Positions 1-9,037 of a stretch of DNA of 42,157 nucleotides are shown one piece after another (positions within the stretch are counted from its first letter, which is position 1; each line of letters begins with the position of its first letter). The DNA is from Nitrososphaerota archaeon (lineage in GTDB: Archaea; Thermoproteota; Nitrososphaeria; Nitrososphaerales; Nitrosopumilaceae), in the NCBI GenBank assembly GCA_028867755.1, contig JAGWFT010000001.1, positions 1,193,992-1,236,148 on the forward strand, written 5' to 3'. The notes below the pieces were generated by a model. The model ran no database searches. It saw only the letters and a program-made list of their open reading frames with translations, and was not told where the DNA came from. The translations under genes and the position numbers were made by a program.

Positions 1-193
1 CTTGCTCTAGTTTCATAGAATCAAGTGCAAGGGCTTGGCCTGCCACAGATGGGCTGATGATACCGCTTGATGCAAGAAGACTGTCACTCATGGTGGTCTT
101 GCCGTGATCTACGTGAGCTATCACACCAAAATTTCTGATAAGTTTCTTATCTCCAATAATTTTGAGAATCTGGTCAGTCGCCTTGAATTTCAT
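1..193 (-). CDS. fusA: Translation elongation factor 2 (aEF-2), N-terminal part only
   Basis: The gene runs off the left edge, so only the first 64 codons are visible. EF-2 is the GTPase that moves tRNA and mRNA through the ribosome after peptide transfer. The visible protein begins with a short polar stretch ([11 protein letters not shown]), then [20 protein letters not shown], which carries the P-loop GHVDHGKT-type motif (here AHVDHGKTT) at about residues 26-33. The following LLASSGIIS and the AGQALALDS stretch are typical of archaeal EF-2. The start is the ATG at 191-193 on the minus strand. The gene diverges from mqnD across a 276-bp gap. Identification is secure even from this fragment. 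Confidence 0.95.
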   Translation of the reverse strand, partial: MKFKATDQILKIIGDKKLIRNFGVIAHVDHGKTTMSDSLLASSGIISPSVAGQALALDSMKLEQ

Positions 194-469
194 GTTTTAG
201 CTAAATCCTTTTCTAGCCGCTATTAAACGTTAAGAATTACACAATTCATCAATAGATCATAGAAGAACTGATGTTTCAGTCTTTTTTCTTCAATAAAGAA
301 ACAATCTTTCTTGCATTTCTTCTTTGTATGTAATGATGTCAACCCAAAACAAAAAACAAAACTTGTTACTGAGGATTTTTTAGTTTTAGGGCTTGCATTG
401 TTTCTTTTTCAAATGCAGAGACAGAACACATGACTTGGATATTTATAATAGGGCCAAAAATCCTACCTT

Positions 470-1291
470 ATGGAAATAACAATTGGCCATACTCCAGATT
501 CTGATGATGCATTCATGTTTTATGCAATGCTTACTGACAAGGTCACATCTCCACACTTTACAGTCAAACATGTCGTAGAAGATATCGAGACTTTGAACAA
601 GCGAGCCCTAAACCACGAGCTTGATGTCACAGCAGTTTCCGCACATGCTTGCGCATACCTCAAAGAATACACCATATTACGAAGTGGGGGAAGTTTTGGC
701 AAGGGTTATGGCCCAATAGTAATTTCAAAGCAAGACATTTCACCTGATAAGTTACGTCACTCCAAGATAGCAATTCCTGGAAAGATGACATCTGCATTTC
801 TTTTGTTACAGTTGATGATTGGCAAGTTTGATTACGTTGAGATGAAATTCAGTGACATACCAGACGCTGTTTTAAGAGGCGATGTAGATGCAGGGCTTGT
901 CATACATGAGACCCAGATAACGTATGAGCAAAACAAGCTTGTAAAAATAATGGATGCAGGCGAGTGGTGGCGAAATAGCACAGGAGGTCTTCCAGTTCCG
1001 CTTGGGGTAAATGTAATGAGCAATCATTTTGGTCCTGACATGATAAAAAAATTTGATGCATTTTTCAAAGAGTCAATTGTTTATGGAATGGCGCGCGTTA
1101 GTGATGCACTAGATTATGCAATGCAGTACAGCCGAGGACAGCCAAGAGACCTTATTGAAAGATTTGTCCGCATGTATGTCAATGATATCACAATTGAGAT
1201 GGGAATACTAGGCGAGCATGCAACACGAAGTCTATTTCAACTCGGAATAGAAAAAGGGCTCATTCCGGAATTTGATCTAAGATTTGCATAA
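470..1291 (+). CDS. mqnD: Menaquinone biosynthesis protein, 1,4-dihydroxy-6-naphthoate synthase type (MqnD family)
   Basis: The 273-residue protein is a soluble, periplasmic-binding-protein-like enzyme of the MqnA/MqnD family (COG2107). In the futalosine pathway MqnD converts cyclic dehypoxanthine futalosine to 1,4-dihydroxy-6-naphthoate. The N-terminal GHTPDSDDAFMFYAM matches the family's opening motif (SPCPNDTFIFYAL in bacteria). Internal hallmarks are AVSAHACAYL, SGGSFGKGYGPIV and GLPVPLGVNV. Length is normal for the family (about 270 residues). A box A (ATTTATAAT, 441-449) lies about 25 nt before the ATG, which fits a leaderless transcript. The neighbour mqnE, on the opposite strand, supports a menaquinone role. 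MqnA (chorismate dehydratase) is the main alternative within the superfamily. Confidence 0.85.
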   Translation: MEITIGHTPDSDDAFMFYAMLTDKVTSPHFTVKHVVEDIETLNKRALNHELDVTAVSAHACAYLKEYTILRSGGSFGKGYGPIVISKQDISPDKLRHSKIAIPGKMTSAFLLLQLMIGKFDYVEMKFSDIPDAVLRGDVDAGLVIHETQITYEQNKLVKIMDAGEWWRNSTGGLPVPLGVNVMSNHFGPDMIKKFDAFFKESIVYGMARVSDALDYAMQYSRGQPRDLIERFVRMYVNDITIEMGILGEHATRSLFQLGIEKGLIPEFDLRFA

Positions 1292-1348
1292 GACAAAATT
1301 GATCATTAATGGTTAATTAGGAGATACACACTAGTTACAAATACAGCG

Positions 1349-1627
1349 ATGGACAAGCGAATACTTCTTCTTGGCATTGCAATGCTTGCAGCAGGTGGAT
1401 TGTCATGGTTTTACTTTAACAGCGTCATACCTATGAGTACACCTAACATGACAGAAGAGGAGACGAATGCTTTCTATCAAGCCCAAGCAGTAAACATTGG
1501 ACTGACAAACATTTCTGAGATGGTAGCAGGGCTTGGATTTTTCATAACACTTATCAGCTTTGGCTTGAGGCGCAGGAAAAAGGGCGGGGTTGGAAAACCA
1601 GTTACACAAAAACCTGCAGAGGTCTAG
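1349..1627 (+). CDS. Small two-helix membrane protein, unknown function
   Basis: This 92-residue protein has an N-terminal hydrophobic segment (about residues 5-24, ILLLGIAMLAAGGLSWFYF) and a second one near residues 50-72. A basic tail (RRRKKGG) follows, which predicts a cytoplasmic C-terminus. The short loop between the helices is acidic. It follows mqnD by 57 bp on the same strand, and its last four bases overlap the 3' end of the convergent mqnE gene. I recognise no named family. The mqn neighbourhood might hint at a link with quinones or the respiratory membrane, but that is only context. Confidence 0.7.
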   Translation: MDKRILLLGIAMLAAGGLSWFYFNSVIPMSTPNMTEEETNAFYQAQAVNIGLTNISEMVAGLGFFITLISFGLRRRKKGGVGKPVTQKPAEV

Positions 1628-2766
1628 AATTTTTTCAATATATTGAAGAGTGTGTCTCGTTGTGCCGCGTCTCTTCCAATTTCCTTTATCATGTTTGCAA
1701 GCTCTAAGATAGAAGAGTTGGTTCCCTTGCCAGCTGCACGGTATATCTCTTCAGAAAATGCAGTGCCTACCAAGTCACTTCCACCATAAGTTAGTGCCAC
1801 CTGAGCCAGTTTCTTTCCCAGTGCAACCCAGTAGACAGATATGTTGTCTAGTTGCTGCGCCAACATTAGCCTTGAGACAGCAATGACTCTAAGATCATAT
1901 GTTGACGGGCTCTCAGATTTTACAAGACCTTCTTTTTCAAGTTCCGTGTTTTCTAGACTAAATTTGAGAGGAATTAGAGTTATGAAGCCGCTCGTTCTTT
2001 TTTGGACCTCTCTTAATTTTACCAAATGATCTATAATATGTTCTGGTTTTTCAATGTGGCCAAAAAGCATGGTAGCGTTGCTCTTTATCCCTAAATTGTG
2101 CGCCTGCTCAATTGTATCAAGCCACTCTTGTCCAGAACATTTTCCTCTTACTATCTTATTTCGAATTTCTGGATGAAACAGCTCTGCACCACCACCAGGC
2201 ATAGTATCAAGCCCAGATGCCTTGAATCTTTCAAGTATTTCTTTTACAGAATTTTTTGTCAGTTTTGATAAAAAGAATATCTCTGCAGCAGTTAGAGCCT
2301 TTATGTTCATTTCAGGATGACTCTTTTTTATTGTCCTGAACATTTCTTCATAATATTCTAAAGGCAGTTCAGGATGAAAACCACCAACAATGTGCACCTC
2401 TGTTGCGCCCATCTCTTTTGCCTTGCCAACTCTAGCCTCGATGTCTTGCGGCGTTAGCGTATAAGCATCGCTTTCATTTCCTTTTCTATAAAATGCGCAC
2501 ATCTGACAGCTTGCAGCACAAACATTTGTGTAATTCAGATAATAAGATGCAGTAAAAGTTACAGTCTTTCCTTTTTGCTTCTGTCGTACCAAGTCGGCTG
2601 CAGCACCCAACATGTAAAGATTATCGTAAGACATTAGCTCAAGGCCATCATCATACGAGAGTTCCTCTCCAGAGATGGCTTTTTCAAGCGCTTTTGAATC
2701 CCTGACTAGTTTTTCTAACACGTCTTTTGTTGATTTTGATATCAATATAAAAGTAAACAGAGCCAT
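1624..2766 (-). CDS. mqnE: Aminofutalosine synthase, radical SAM enzyme
   Basis: MqnE joins an adenosyl radical from S-adenosylmethionine to 3-enolpyruvyl-benzoate to make aminodeoxyfutalosine, an early step of the futalosine menaquinone route. The radical SAM cluster motif CX3CX2C is Cys83, Cys87 and Cys90 (CAASCQMC), followed by AFYRKG. Family hallmarks downstream are HIVGGFHPELP, GGGAELF, SNATMLFGHIE and GFITLIPLKF. At 380 residues the length fits. The MqnC and CofH/CofG relatives share the fold, but the SNATMLFGHIE region favours MqnE. The first residues (MALFTFILIS) are hydrophobic, and a downstream start remains possible. It is convergent with the small membrane protein. Confidence 0.88.
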   Translation of the reverse strand: MALFTFILISKSTKDVLEKLVRDSKALEKAISGEELSYDDGLELMSYDNLYMLGAAADLVRQKQKGKTVTFTASYYLNYTNVCAASCQMCAFYRKGNESDAYTLTPQDIEARVGKAKEMGATEVHIVGGFHPELPLEYYEEMFRTIKKSHPEMNIKALTAAEIFFLSKLTKNSVKEILERFKASGLDTMPGGGAELFHPEIRNKIVRGKCSGQEWLDTIEQAHNLGIKSNATMLFGHIEKPEHIIDHLVKLREVQKRTSGFITLIPLKFSLENTELEKEGLVKSESPSTYDLRVIAVSRLMLAQQLDNISVYWVALGKKLAQVALTYGGSDLVGTAFSEEIYRAAGKGTNSSILELANMIKEIGRDAAQRDTLFNILKKF

Positions 2767-2809
2767 ACCCTTTCGCTAGCTTATTCTATTGCTCGTACTT
2801 GAGAAGATC

Positions 2810-3208
2810 ATGAAATTGCACCACATTGGTGTTGTAGTACCAAGCATACAAGCCTCCCTTGGAGAACTAAAAAGATACATGAACTTTCAAAGCATCAGTT
2901 TGCCTACACCTGTAGGAAGTAGAAAGGTAAACGTGTGTTTTTTAAAAATTGGAGAGCCATTTTTAGAACTAATAGAGCCTTCGTCACCTGATTCTTCCAT
3001 AATGGACTTTGCCTCAAAGGGTGGAGGAATACATCACCTATGTTTTGAAGTAGATGACATAGAAAAGGAACTAGACGACATGACAAGAAAAGGAGCGACC
3101 GTACTTGTAAAACCTGTAGAAGGTTTTGACAAGAGACGGATTGCCTTTGTTGACCTTAATATGAAAAACACAAAGTGTGGACTAGTCGAATTCTTAGAAT
3201 CCAAATAG
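2810..3208 (+). CDS. VOC-superfamily protein, probable methylmalonyl-CoA epimerase
   Basis: This is a vicinal-oxygen-chelate metalloprotein of about 132 residues counted from the ATG at 2810. An in-frame TTG lies 21 bases upstream but adds residues before the beta strand that normally opens the fold. The strand LHHIGVVVPSI, the metal-ligand region GGGIHHLCFEVDDI and the terminal LVEFLE resemble methylmalonyl-CoA epimerase, which interconverts R and S methylmalonyl-CoA. In ammonia-oxidising archaea that step belongs to the 3-hydroxypropionate/4-hydroxybutyrate carbon-fixation cycle. No mutase subunit is nearby, so a generic glyoxalase-like function cannot be excluded. It diverges from mqnE with a gap of only 43 bp. 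Confidence 0.7.
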   Translation: MKLHHIGVVVPSIQASLGELKRYMNFQSISLPTPVGSRKVNVCFLKIGEPFLELIEPSSPDSSIMDFASKGGGIHHLCFEVDDIEKELDDMTRKGATVLVKPVEGFDKRRIAFVDLNMKNTKCGLVEFLESK

Positions 3209-3283
3209 AGTATGATACTAATCACACCAGTACTATAGAATTGCCATACCATTAAGTTAGACCCGTTTAAAAAATAGATTATC

Positions 3284-3700
3284 TTGGTAGATGCAGAAAT
3301 ACGCCAAAGTAAGTTTCACGACATATCTCATTTTGGACTAAGATTGGCAATAGGTGTGATCTTTATTGCAGCTGGCTTTGCTAAATTTGATCCTAGCTTT
3401 AATTCCTATCTACCACAGATGAGCCTTCCTACACAGCTGCAGTATCTTTTTGCCTTGGAGGAATTTATTCCCGGTATTTTGATAATCGTTGGGGTATTGA
3501 CAAGAATTTCTGCATCAGTTCTCTCACTTGTGATGCTTGGCGTAATATTTTACATCGACAAGGCATCACAATTCATAGGTCCAAATGGTGCCGAGCTTCC
3601 AGTAATACTTCTTGCAGCTTCGCTAGTAATAATAACAATTGGTCCTGGAAGAATCTCCATATCACATCTAGTCAAAAAAATTCCACGGTTTCTACAGTAA
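3284..3700 (+). CDS. DoxX-family membrane protein
   Basis: The 138-residue protein has four predicted membrane helices, with the DoxX signature LRLAIGVIFIAAGFAKF in helix 1, EEFIPGILIIVGVLTR in helix 2 and two further hydrophobic spans. DoxX-type proteins are small quinone-associated or redox-associated membrane proteins; the exact reaction here is unknown. No ATG is available in frame near the N-terminus, so the start is the TTG at 3284 or the GTG right after it. An AT-rich box (GTTTAAAAAAT) about 15-20 nt upstream could be the promoter element. Confidence 0.8.
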   Translation: MVDAEIRQSKFHDISHFGLRLAIGVIFIAAGFAKFDPSFNSYLPQMSLPTQLQYLFALEEFIPGILIIVGVLTRISASVLSLVMLGVIFYIDKASQFIGPNGAELPVILLAASLVIITIGPGRISISHLVKKIPRFLQ

Positions 3701-3768
3701 GCTACAAAAAATCTGGTTGTTCATCTTTCATGGGTGAAAAATACAGGATAGTATAATTTTAGTTCGAT

Positions 3769-5181
3769 TTAGAATCGTGGCGTAAATCTTAGCTTGTTCT
3801 TTGCCGATATTGCAATTATCGATATGATAGAGATTACAAGAATGATTGGTGCAATAGAGCCAAACTCTGGAACAAACGTAGTGCTTTTTACAAACATGAT
3901 ATCGTTACTTCCGGGATTGGCCTGCTGCCATGCTAAGTATACTGTATTTGACGATGTGGCCATTATGTTATACCACGAGCCAGATGTGCCACTGTTCACA
4001 TCAATGGGAGCTTCAAAGGTATTTCCATCGTCTGCACTTTTAGATATGTAAATATCATAATGACCTGCAGTGTTGTCTACCCAGCTTGTGTACACATTAT
4101 TGCCATCCACAGATATTTGTGGCCAGCCAGACGCGCCGGGATTGCTACTTATGTTAATTGGAGTTCCAAACGTTTGTCCTCCATCAGTGCTTTTTGCAAA
4201 AAGAATATCATAGTTTTTGTCTGATATAGCACTAGTCCATGCTACGTAAATCTTGTCTCCTACAACAACAAATTGTTGATATCCTGAATCTTGCTGGTTT
4301 CCGCTCACATTAACTGGTTTTGTAAATGTTACCCCTCCGTCAGTACTCTTTGAAAATAAGATGTCAAAGTTTCCAAAAGTATTATCCATCCAAACTACGT
4401 TGACGTTATTTCCATTTATCGTCATTTGTGGAGCCCCAGAATCTCCTTTATCATTACTAACATTTGTCATAGTACCAAAGGTAGTTCCAGAATCGTTACT
4501 ACTACTTAGAAACACATCAAAATTCTTTTCACTGTTATCTTCCCATATCAAGTAGACATGGTTTTCAGTAGCAAAGATTTTTGGAATTCCAGAATTACCG
4601 CCATGACTAGTTATGGTAGTTGGCATTCCAAACGTAGCACCGTCATCATCACTTTTTGCAAAAATTACGTTAGTAACGTCGCCTGTGGTTCTTTCTATCC
4701 ATGTAACATAAACATGGTTATTAGATATTGCAAGTTGTGGAAAAGCCGAGTCTTTAGAAATGTCGCTGATTCCAATTGCACGGTTAAAAGTTGCTCCATC
4801 ATCATCGCTTTTTGCAAATACAACACTTGATTTGTTTGCTAGAAAAGATTGCCAGACTGCATATACTTTGCCTTGAGACTCTGCAATTCTTAGATTATCC
4901 ATAGCCCCAGAGTTTATGTTTTCTAGGTTGATGTTGTTTCCAAAGGAAGCACCGCCGTCATTGCTTTTTGCAAGCATCACACCGTATTTTCCGGCCGCAT
5001 CATACACCCATCCAACATACACGTTGTTTCCTGAAGCTACCAGTTGAGGCAACGTGGAATTGCTGTTAGGAGAGCTGATACTTGCAGGGTTTGTAAATCC
5101 AGTAGGATTAGAATCTGCAAAAGCATGAGATACTGATACAGCAAAAACTGAGATCAAAAGAACATAGAGAAGTTTTTTCAT
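3769..5181 (-). CDS. Secreted Asp-box (BNR/sialidase-like) repeat protein with PEFG C-terminal sorting tail
   Basis: This 470-residue protein has an N-terminal signal peptide (MKKLLYVLLISVFAVSVSHA). The body is built of about eight repeats of some 50 residues around a motif like FAKSTDGGxTFGxPxNIS and VYVxWxD, typical of Asp-box beta-propellers of the sialidase fold. No catalytic residues can be assigned, so a structural or adhesive role at the surface is more likely than glycosidase activity. The C-terminus is VPEFGSIAPIILVISIIS plus a basic end, the PEFG-CTERM layout recognised by archaeosortase-like enzymes in Nitrososphaerota. It is monocistronic by spacing. Confidence 0.85.
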   Translation of the reverse strand: MKKLLYVLLISVFAVSVSHAFADSNPTGFTNPASISSPNSNSTLPQLVASGNNVYVGWVYDAAGKYGVMLAKSNDGGASFGNNINLENINSGAMDNLRIAESQGKVYAVWQSFLANKSSVVFAKSDDDGATFNRAIGISDISKDSAFPQLAISNNHVYVTWIERTTGDVTNVIFAKSDDDGATFGMPTTITSHGGNSGIPKIFATENHVYLIWEDNSEKNFDVFLSSSNDSGTTFGTMTNVSNDKGDSGAPQMTINGNNVNVVWMDNTFGNFDILFSKSTDGGVTFTKPVNVSGNQQDSGYQQFVVVGDKIYVAWTSAISDKNYDILFAKSTDGGQTFGTPINISSNPGASGWPQISVDGNNVYTSWVDNTAGHYDIYISKSADDGNTFEAPIDVNSGTSGSWYNIMATSSNTVYLAWQQANPGSNDIMFVKSTTFVPEFGSIAPIILVISIISIIAISAKNKLRFTPRF

Positions 5182-5229
5182 GCATAGAATCTTTGTTGTA
5201 CATTATAAGATAGTTTGGCCTAGTGACAG

Positions 5230-5622
5230 TTACAGAATTGTTCCATCCACTATTAGGTTTAGTTCTATGCTAGTCTTTGTGTTTACAGTGTTTGCGATAT
5301 GAGATACAAGGATGATATCCTTGTGTTCGCTGCCAAGTAACACACTTGTCTTAACTTTGACAGGTTTGAACTCGGTGCTTGGTCCCAACATGAGACTTGG
5401 TAGAAGAGATATTATGGATAGATCGTTAGTTGCAGCCCGTATCTTGTAAGCAGTGGTATCAGTAAAGTATACTCCCCCTCTAGTGGTTGGTTTTCGTACA
5501 GGAATTTTTGACTTTACGATAGAAACATTCTGAAGATTGAAAATCTTTTCATCAATGTGTAAAGCACATTTTAGGTTAGGAATTTGCACTATCTGCTCCA
5601 TTATTTCCTCGTTGACTTCCAC
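5230..5622 (-). CDS. Conserved-looking hypothetical protein
   Basis: The protein has 130 residues, is soluble and mixed alpha/beta, and has no signal or membrane segment. The start is GTG at 5622, with a box A-like TTATAAC about 15-20 nt upstream. Features that stand out are KPTTRGGVYFTDTTAYKI in the middle and a strand-rich C-terminus ending SIELNLIVDGTIL. It diverges from the SagB-type gene across 91 bp, so the two may share a control region. I do not recognise the family and assign no function. Confidence 0.65.
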   Translation of the reverse strand: MEVNEEIMEQIVQIPNLKCALHIDEKIFNLQNVSIVKSKIPVRKPTTRGGVYFTDTTAYKIRAATNDLSIISLLPSLMLGPSTEFKPVKVKTSVLLGSEHKDIILVSHIANTVNTKTSIELNLIVDGTIL

Positions 5623-5713
5623 AAAGCGTACATGCGTTATAACATGTAATAATCTTGCTTTTTGTGGGAATGTTAAGATAGTTTCAGGATTGCATTCTCA
5701 TAGGTCATGACAC

Positions 5714-7222
5714 TTGAAAAATTATGAGATTGATGCAGCATGGCAATATCACGATGGAACAAAACATCCAAACGGAATACTTCTTAATAGAGCCCACTTG
5801 TACCATCCAACAAATAGACCTACACCATTCAAGTTTTACAGAGATGCTGTTCAGATCAAGATTGTACTTGATAAACAACAAAGCACAGTTTCTGCCCTTG
5901 ATGCAATCTCAGACAAAATCAAAAAAGAAAAAACAAATTTTATTCCTGATATACATGTGCTCTCAAAGATACTTTTCTTCTCAGGAGGAATTACAAAAAC
6001 TCTCAAATTTCCCACTCTAGGCGAGATAGAATTTCGAGCAGCATCATGTACAGGTGCACTTTACCATATCGAGATCTACATCATATGCTCTGATATTCCA
6101 GGACTTGAGGCAGGAGTATACCATTTTGACCCACAAAATCTCACCCTTACAGTATTAAGAAAAGGTGATTATCGCAGAACTATCATAAATGCAACAGCAG
6201 GCGAGTCCTTTACGTCTAGCACACCTTTGATGTTGGTCTTCACTGACATATTTTCAAGAAACTCTGTCAAATATCAAGCAAGAGAATATCGTCATGCATT
6301 TTGGGATTGTGGGACAATTCTTTCAAATGCTCTTGCAATCTCAAATACACAGAAAATTCCATACAAGTTGATACTTGGTTTTGTTGATTCAGAGATAAAT
6401 TCATTTCTTGGTCTTGATACAAAAAAGGAAGCAGCGTTGGCTATTTTATCACTTGGTCATGCTGATAATGAAATTCCACAGCCGCCACCACTAGGCAAGA
6501 TTGCAGAGCAAGTGTCATCAGAGTATGACAGAGAGTTTTCTGCCATCAATGACATGCAAGAATCATCGTCTCTGGAAAACTATCAAGAAGTTAGATCTTG
6601 GAGAAAAGAGATGGCCCTAGAAACACATCAAAAAAATCCAACATCGACTACTCTGGAAGAAGAAATTACAGTAGATGACAGCCTAGAATCTATCATTTTC
6701 AGGCGTGGATCCACACGTAAATTTTCCTGTGATTCAATATCGCTTGAACAATTATCAACCATACTGAAAAGGTCCACAAATGGAATCATTGCAGACTTTG
6801 AAGAGAGTAAAAACATCAATGACATTTACTTGATTGCAAATGCCGTAGACGGACTAGAGCAGGGTTCATACTTTTACAACAAAGAGCACAGATCGTTAGA
6901 ACTTTTAAAGAAAGGAGATTTCAGAGACGTGTCAGGACATTTGGGTCTTGACCAAAATTTACCATATGATGCAGCTGTTGTGATATTTTTTATGACAAAT
7001 CTTCAGAAAGTTTTAGAGTGTTTTGGTAATCGAGGGTACAGAGTGGCACAGATGGATGCAAGCATAATGGGCGGAAAAATGTATCTTGCCGCTTATGCTC
7101 TTCACATCGGAGCTACTGGGCTTACGTTTTATGACGATGAGGTGACAGAGTTTTTCTTGCCTCACGCTAACAACAAAAACACCATGTTCATGATTGCCAT
7201 AGGCAAAAAGATCAAGATATAG
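5714..7222 (+). CDS. SagB/ThcOx-type dehydrogenase with two nitroreductase-like domains
   Basis: This is a 502-residue FMN-dependent oxidoreductase of the SagB/nitroreductase superfamily. The first half (about residues 1-260) opens with a YHDGTKHPNGILLNR segment typical of SagB-like proteins and contains GGITKTLKFP, ASCTGALYHIEIYI, GLEAGVYHFDP and YRHAFWDCGTILSNAL. The second half (about 325-502) repeats the fold with FRRGSTRKFSCDSISLEQL, GLEQGSYFYN and AAYALHIGATGLTFYDDE. SagB members oxidise azolines to azoles in modified peptides, but stand-alone relatives of unknown substrate are common. No YcaO cyclodehydratase or precursor peptide is visible within this window. The start is TTG at 5714 because the nearby ATG is out of frame. 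Confidence 0.8.
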   Translation: MKNYEIDAAWQYHDGTKHPNGILLNRAHLYHPTNRPTPFKFYRDAVQIKIVLDKQQSTVSALDAISDKIKKEKTNFIPDIHVLSKILFFSGGITKTLKFPTLGEIEFRAASCTGALYHIEIYIICSDIPGLEAGVYHFDPQNLTLTVLRKGDYRRTIINATAGESFTSSTPLMLVFTDIFSRNSVKYQAREYRHAFWDCGTILSNALAISNTQKIPYKLILGFVDSEINSFLGLDTKKEAALAILSLGHADNEIPQPPPLGKIAEQVSSEYDREFSAINDMQESSSLENYQEVRSWRKEMALETHQKNPTSTTLEEEITVDDSLESIIFRRGSTRKFSCDSISLEQLSTILKRSTNGIIADFEESKNINDIYLIANAVDGLEQGSYFYNKEHRSLELLKKGDFRDVSGHLGLDQNLPYDAAVVIFFMTNLQKVLECFGNRGYRVAQMDASIMGGKMYLAAYALHIGATGLTFYDDEVTEFFLPHANNKNTMFMIAIGKKIKI

Positions 7223-7292
7223 TCAAACATCGCAAGAGACCTCAAACCAATTCTCAATCCTTATATCTCTACCATCAAATTCAACATGGGGT

Positions 7293-7496
7293 ATGCTAGT
7301 CAAGACAAGGTACGTGATACTTGCATTGCTTATTCTAATTCCATCATTTGTCAATCTTGGAGTTCCAATCTATAACAGAGAGTCACCAGAGTTTTTAGGA
7401 ATGCCGTTTTTTTACTGGTTCCAAACTTTTTGGTTATTTGCATCAGCAGGTTTCTACATTGCTTTTGCACGCATAAGAGGAAAGCAAAATGATTAG
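7293..7496 (+). CDS. DUF3311 small membrane protein, symporter partner
   Basis: This 67-residue protein has two membrane helices (about residues 7-25 and 38-58) and the motif PFFYWFQTFWLF typical of DUF3311. DUF3311 proteins are usually encoded directly before an SSS-family sodium:solute symporter and are thought to be small accessory subunits. Here its last eight bases overlap the next start (ATGATTAG), so the two are translationally coupled. A box A-like CTTATATCTC lies about 25-30 nt before the ATG. Confidence 0.85.
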   Translation: MLVKTRYVILALLILIPSFVNLGVPIYNRESPEFLGMPFFYWFQTFWLFASAGFYIAFARIRGKQND

Positions 7497-8997
7497 CTCA
7501 GAACTAATCATCACATTTGTTTCTCTTTTTATTTTGTTTATTGCACTAGGATTTTACGGAAAATATTGGAGAAGAGGAGATCTCAATCACGTACACGAGT
7601 GGTCCCTTGCCGGAAGAAAGCTTGGTACTACGTTGGTTTTCTTTCTCATAGGAGCTGACCTTTACACAGCATATAGTTTTGTTGCCATTCCATCTGGAGT
7701 TTTTGCCAAGGGATCACTCTATTTTTTTGCAATACCATATGTCATGCTGACTTTTGCAGTGGCACTTGTAACCATGCCAAGATTGTGGACTCTGGCAAGA
7801 GAGAAAGGATACATTACAGCTTCAGATTTTGTCAAGGACAGGTTTGGCAGCACCACACTTGCAATAATGATAGCCATCACTGGCATTGTTGCAGAATTGC
7901 CATACATAGCACTTCAGATAATAGGTATGAGGGCAGTCTTGACCGTTATGCTTGCAGGCTACGCCAATGCCCAAATTGTAGAGGAAATTTCGCTTTTGAT
8001 CTCTTTTATCATCTTGGCTGCTTTCACATATACAAGCGGCCTACGCGGAGCCACACTTACAGCCGTGTTCAAGGATATCCTGATCTGGGTTACAGTTATT
8101 GCAGTAATCATAATAGTTCCAATTAGTATCGGTGGATTCCAACATGCTTTCAGTCAAGTAAAGGCAAACTATGTTACTCTTCCTTCGTCTTTGATGCCTG
8201 CCTATGCAACACTAATTCTTGGCAGTGCATTGGCACTCTATCTTTATCCTCATGCAATAAATGGTGTGCTAAGTGCTCAGAGTGCTCAAAAGCTTCGTAC
8301 GAGTACAGCCCTGCTTCCTCTCTATGGGGTCGGACTTGCAGTACTTGCATTGATGGGCATACTAGTATTTGCAGTTCCTAATGCAATGAATTTCCTTTCA
8401 GGATTTCCAGAAAGTTCACGTGGAGTATTAGTTGTGCCATCTCTGATAATGTTTACAATGCCAGGATGGTTTGCAGGTATTGCATTACTTGGAATTTTTG
8501 TTGGCGGCCTTGTACCTGCAGCGATAATGGCAATGGCTCAAGCAAACTTGCTTACAAGAAATATAATAAAAGAATTAAAGCCAAACATGAAAGCTAGTTC
8601 AGAGATTCGAATTACCAAAATATCATCAACAGCTTTTAAATTCCTAGCGCTTGGGTTTGTTTTTGTAGTCCCTGCAACATATGCCATATCTTTGCAACTA
8701 CTTGGCGGAATATTGATTGCACAGATATTGCCAGCAGTTCTTTGCGGTTTATACGTCAAGTCTCTGAAAAAAATTCCGCTCATCATAGGCTTGCTTGTTG
8801 GAATAAGTTCTGGAATTTACATGGTAGAAGATGTAAATAATTTTGGGGCTCTAACAGTATCACTTTTCAATACAACTTTTGGTACAATTTACATTGCTGT
8901 GATATCACTTGCCATCAATCTTGCAATATCATTTGGTGGAAGTTACATATCAAATAAAAGACAAGCGTCAAAAACAGAAAATCAAGATACAGTTTGA
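7489..8997 (+). CDS. Sodium:solute symporter, SSS family
   Basis: This 502-residue polytopic membrane protein has about 13 hydrophobic helices. Family marks are EWSLAGRKLG after helix 1, GADLYTAYSFVAIPSG, YITASDFVKDRFGS, TYTSGLRGATLTAVFKD and the helix around GLVPAAIMAMAQANLLTRN. SSS transporters use a sodium gradient to take up small solutes such as monocarboxylates, amino acids, pantothenate or urea. The DUF3311 partner is most often seen with monocarboxylate or pantothenate-type members, but I cannot call the substrate. It forms a two-gene operon with the preceding gene. Confidence 0.88.
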   Translation: MISSELIITFVSLFILFIALGFYGKYWRRGDLNHVHEWSLAGRKLGTTLVFFLIGADLYTAYSFVAIPSGVFAKGSLYFFAIPYVMLTFAVALVTMPRLWTLAREKGYITASDFVKDRFGSTTLAIMIAITGIVAELPYIALQIIGMRAVLTVMLAGYANAQIVEEISLLISFIILAAFTYTSGLRGATLTAVFKDILIWVTVIAVIIIVPISIGGFQHAFSQVKANYVTLPSSLMPAYATLILGSALALYLYPHAINGVLSAQSAQKLRTSTALLPLYGVGLAVLALMGILVFAVPNAMNFLSGFPESSRGVLVVPSLIMFTMPGWFAGIALLGIFVGGLVPAAIMAMAQANLLTRNIIKELKPNMKASSEIRITKISSTAFKFLALGFVFVVPATYAISLQLLGGILIAQILPAVLCGLYVKSLKKIPLIIGLLVGISSGIYMVEDVNNFGALTVSLFNTTFGTIYIAVISLAINLAISFGGSYISNKRQASKTENQDTV

Positions 8998-9037
8998 TTG
9001 CAATATAAAGAATGAAAAGACTTGAGAAATTTCTAAT

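Noticed and set aside
2789-2809. TTG start for the VOC protein
   Set aside because: The ATG at 2810 begins directly with the conserved LHHIGV strand; the extra seven residues have no counterpart in the family.
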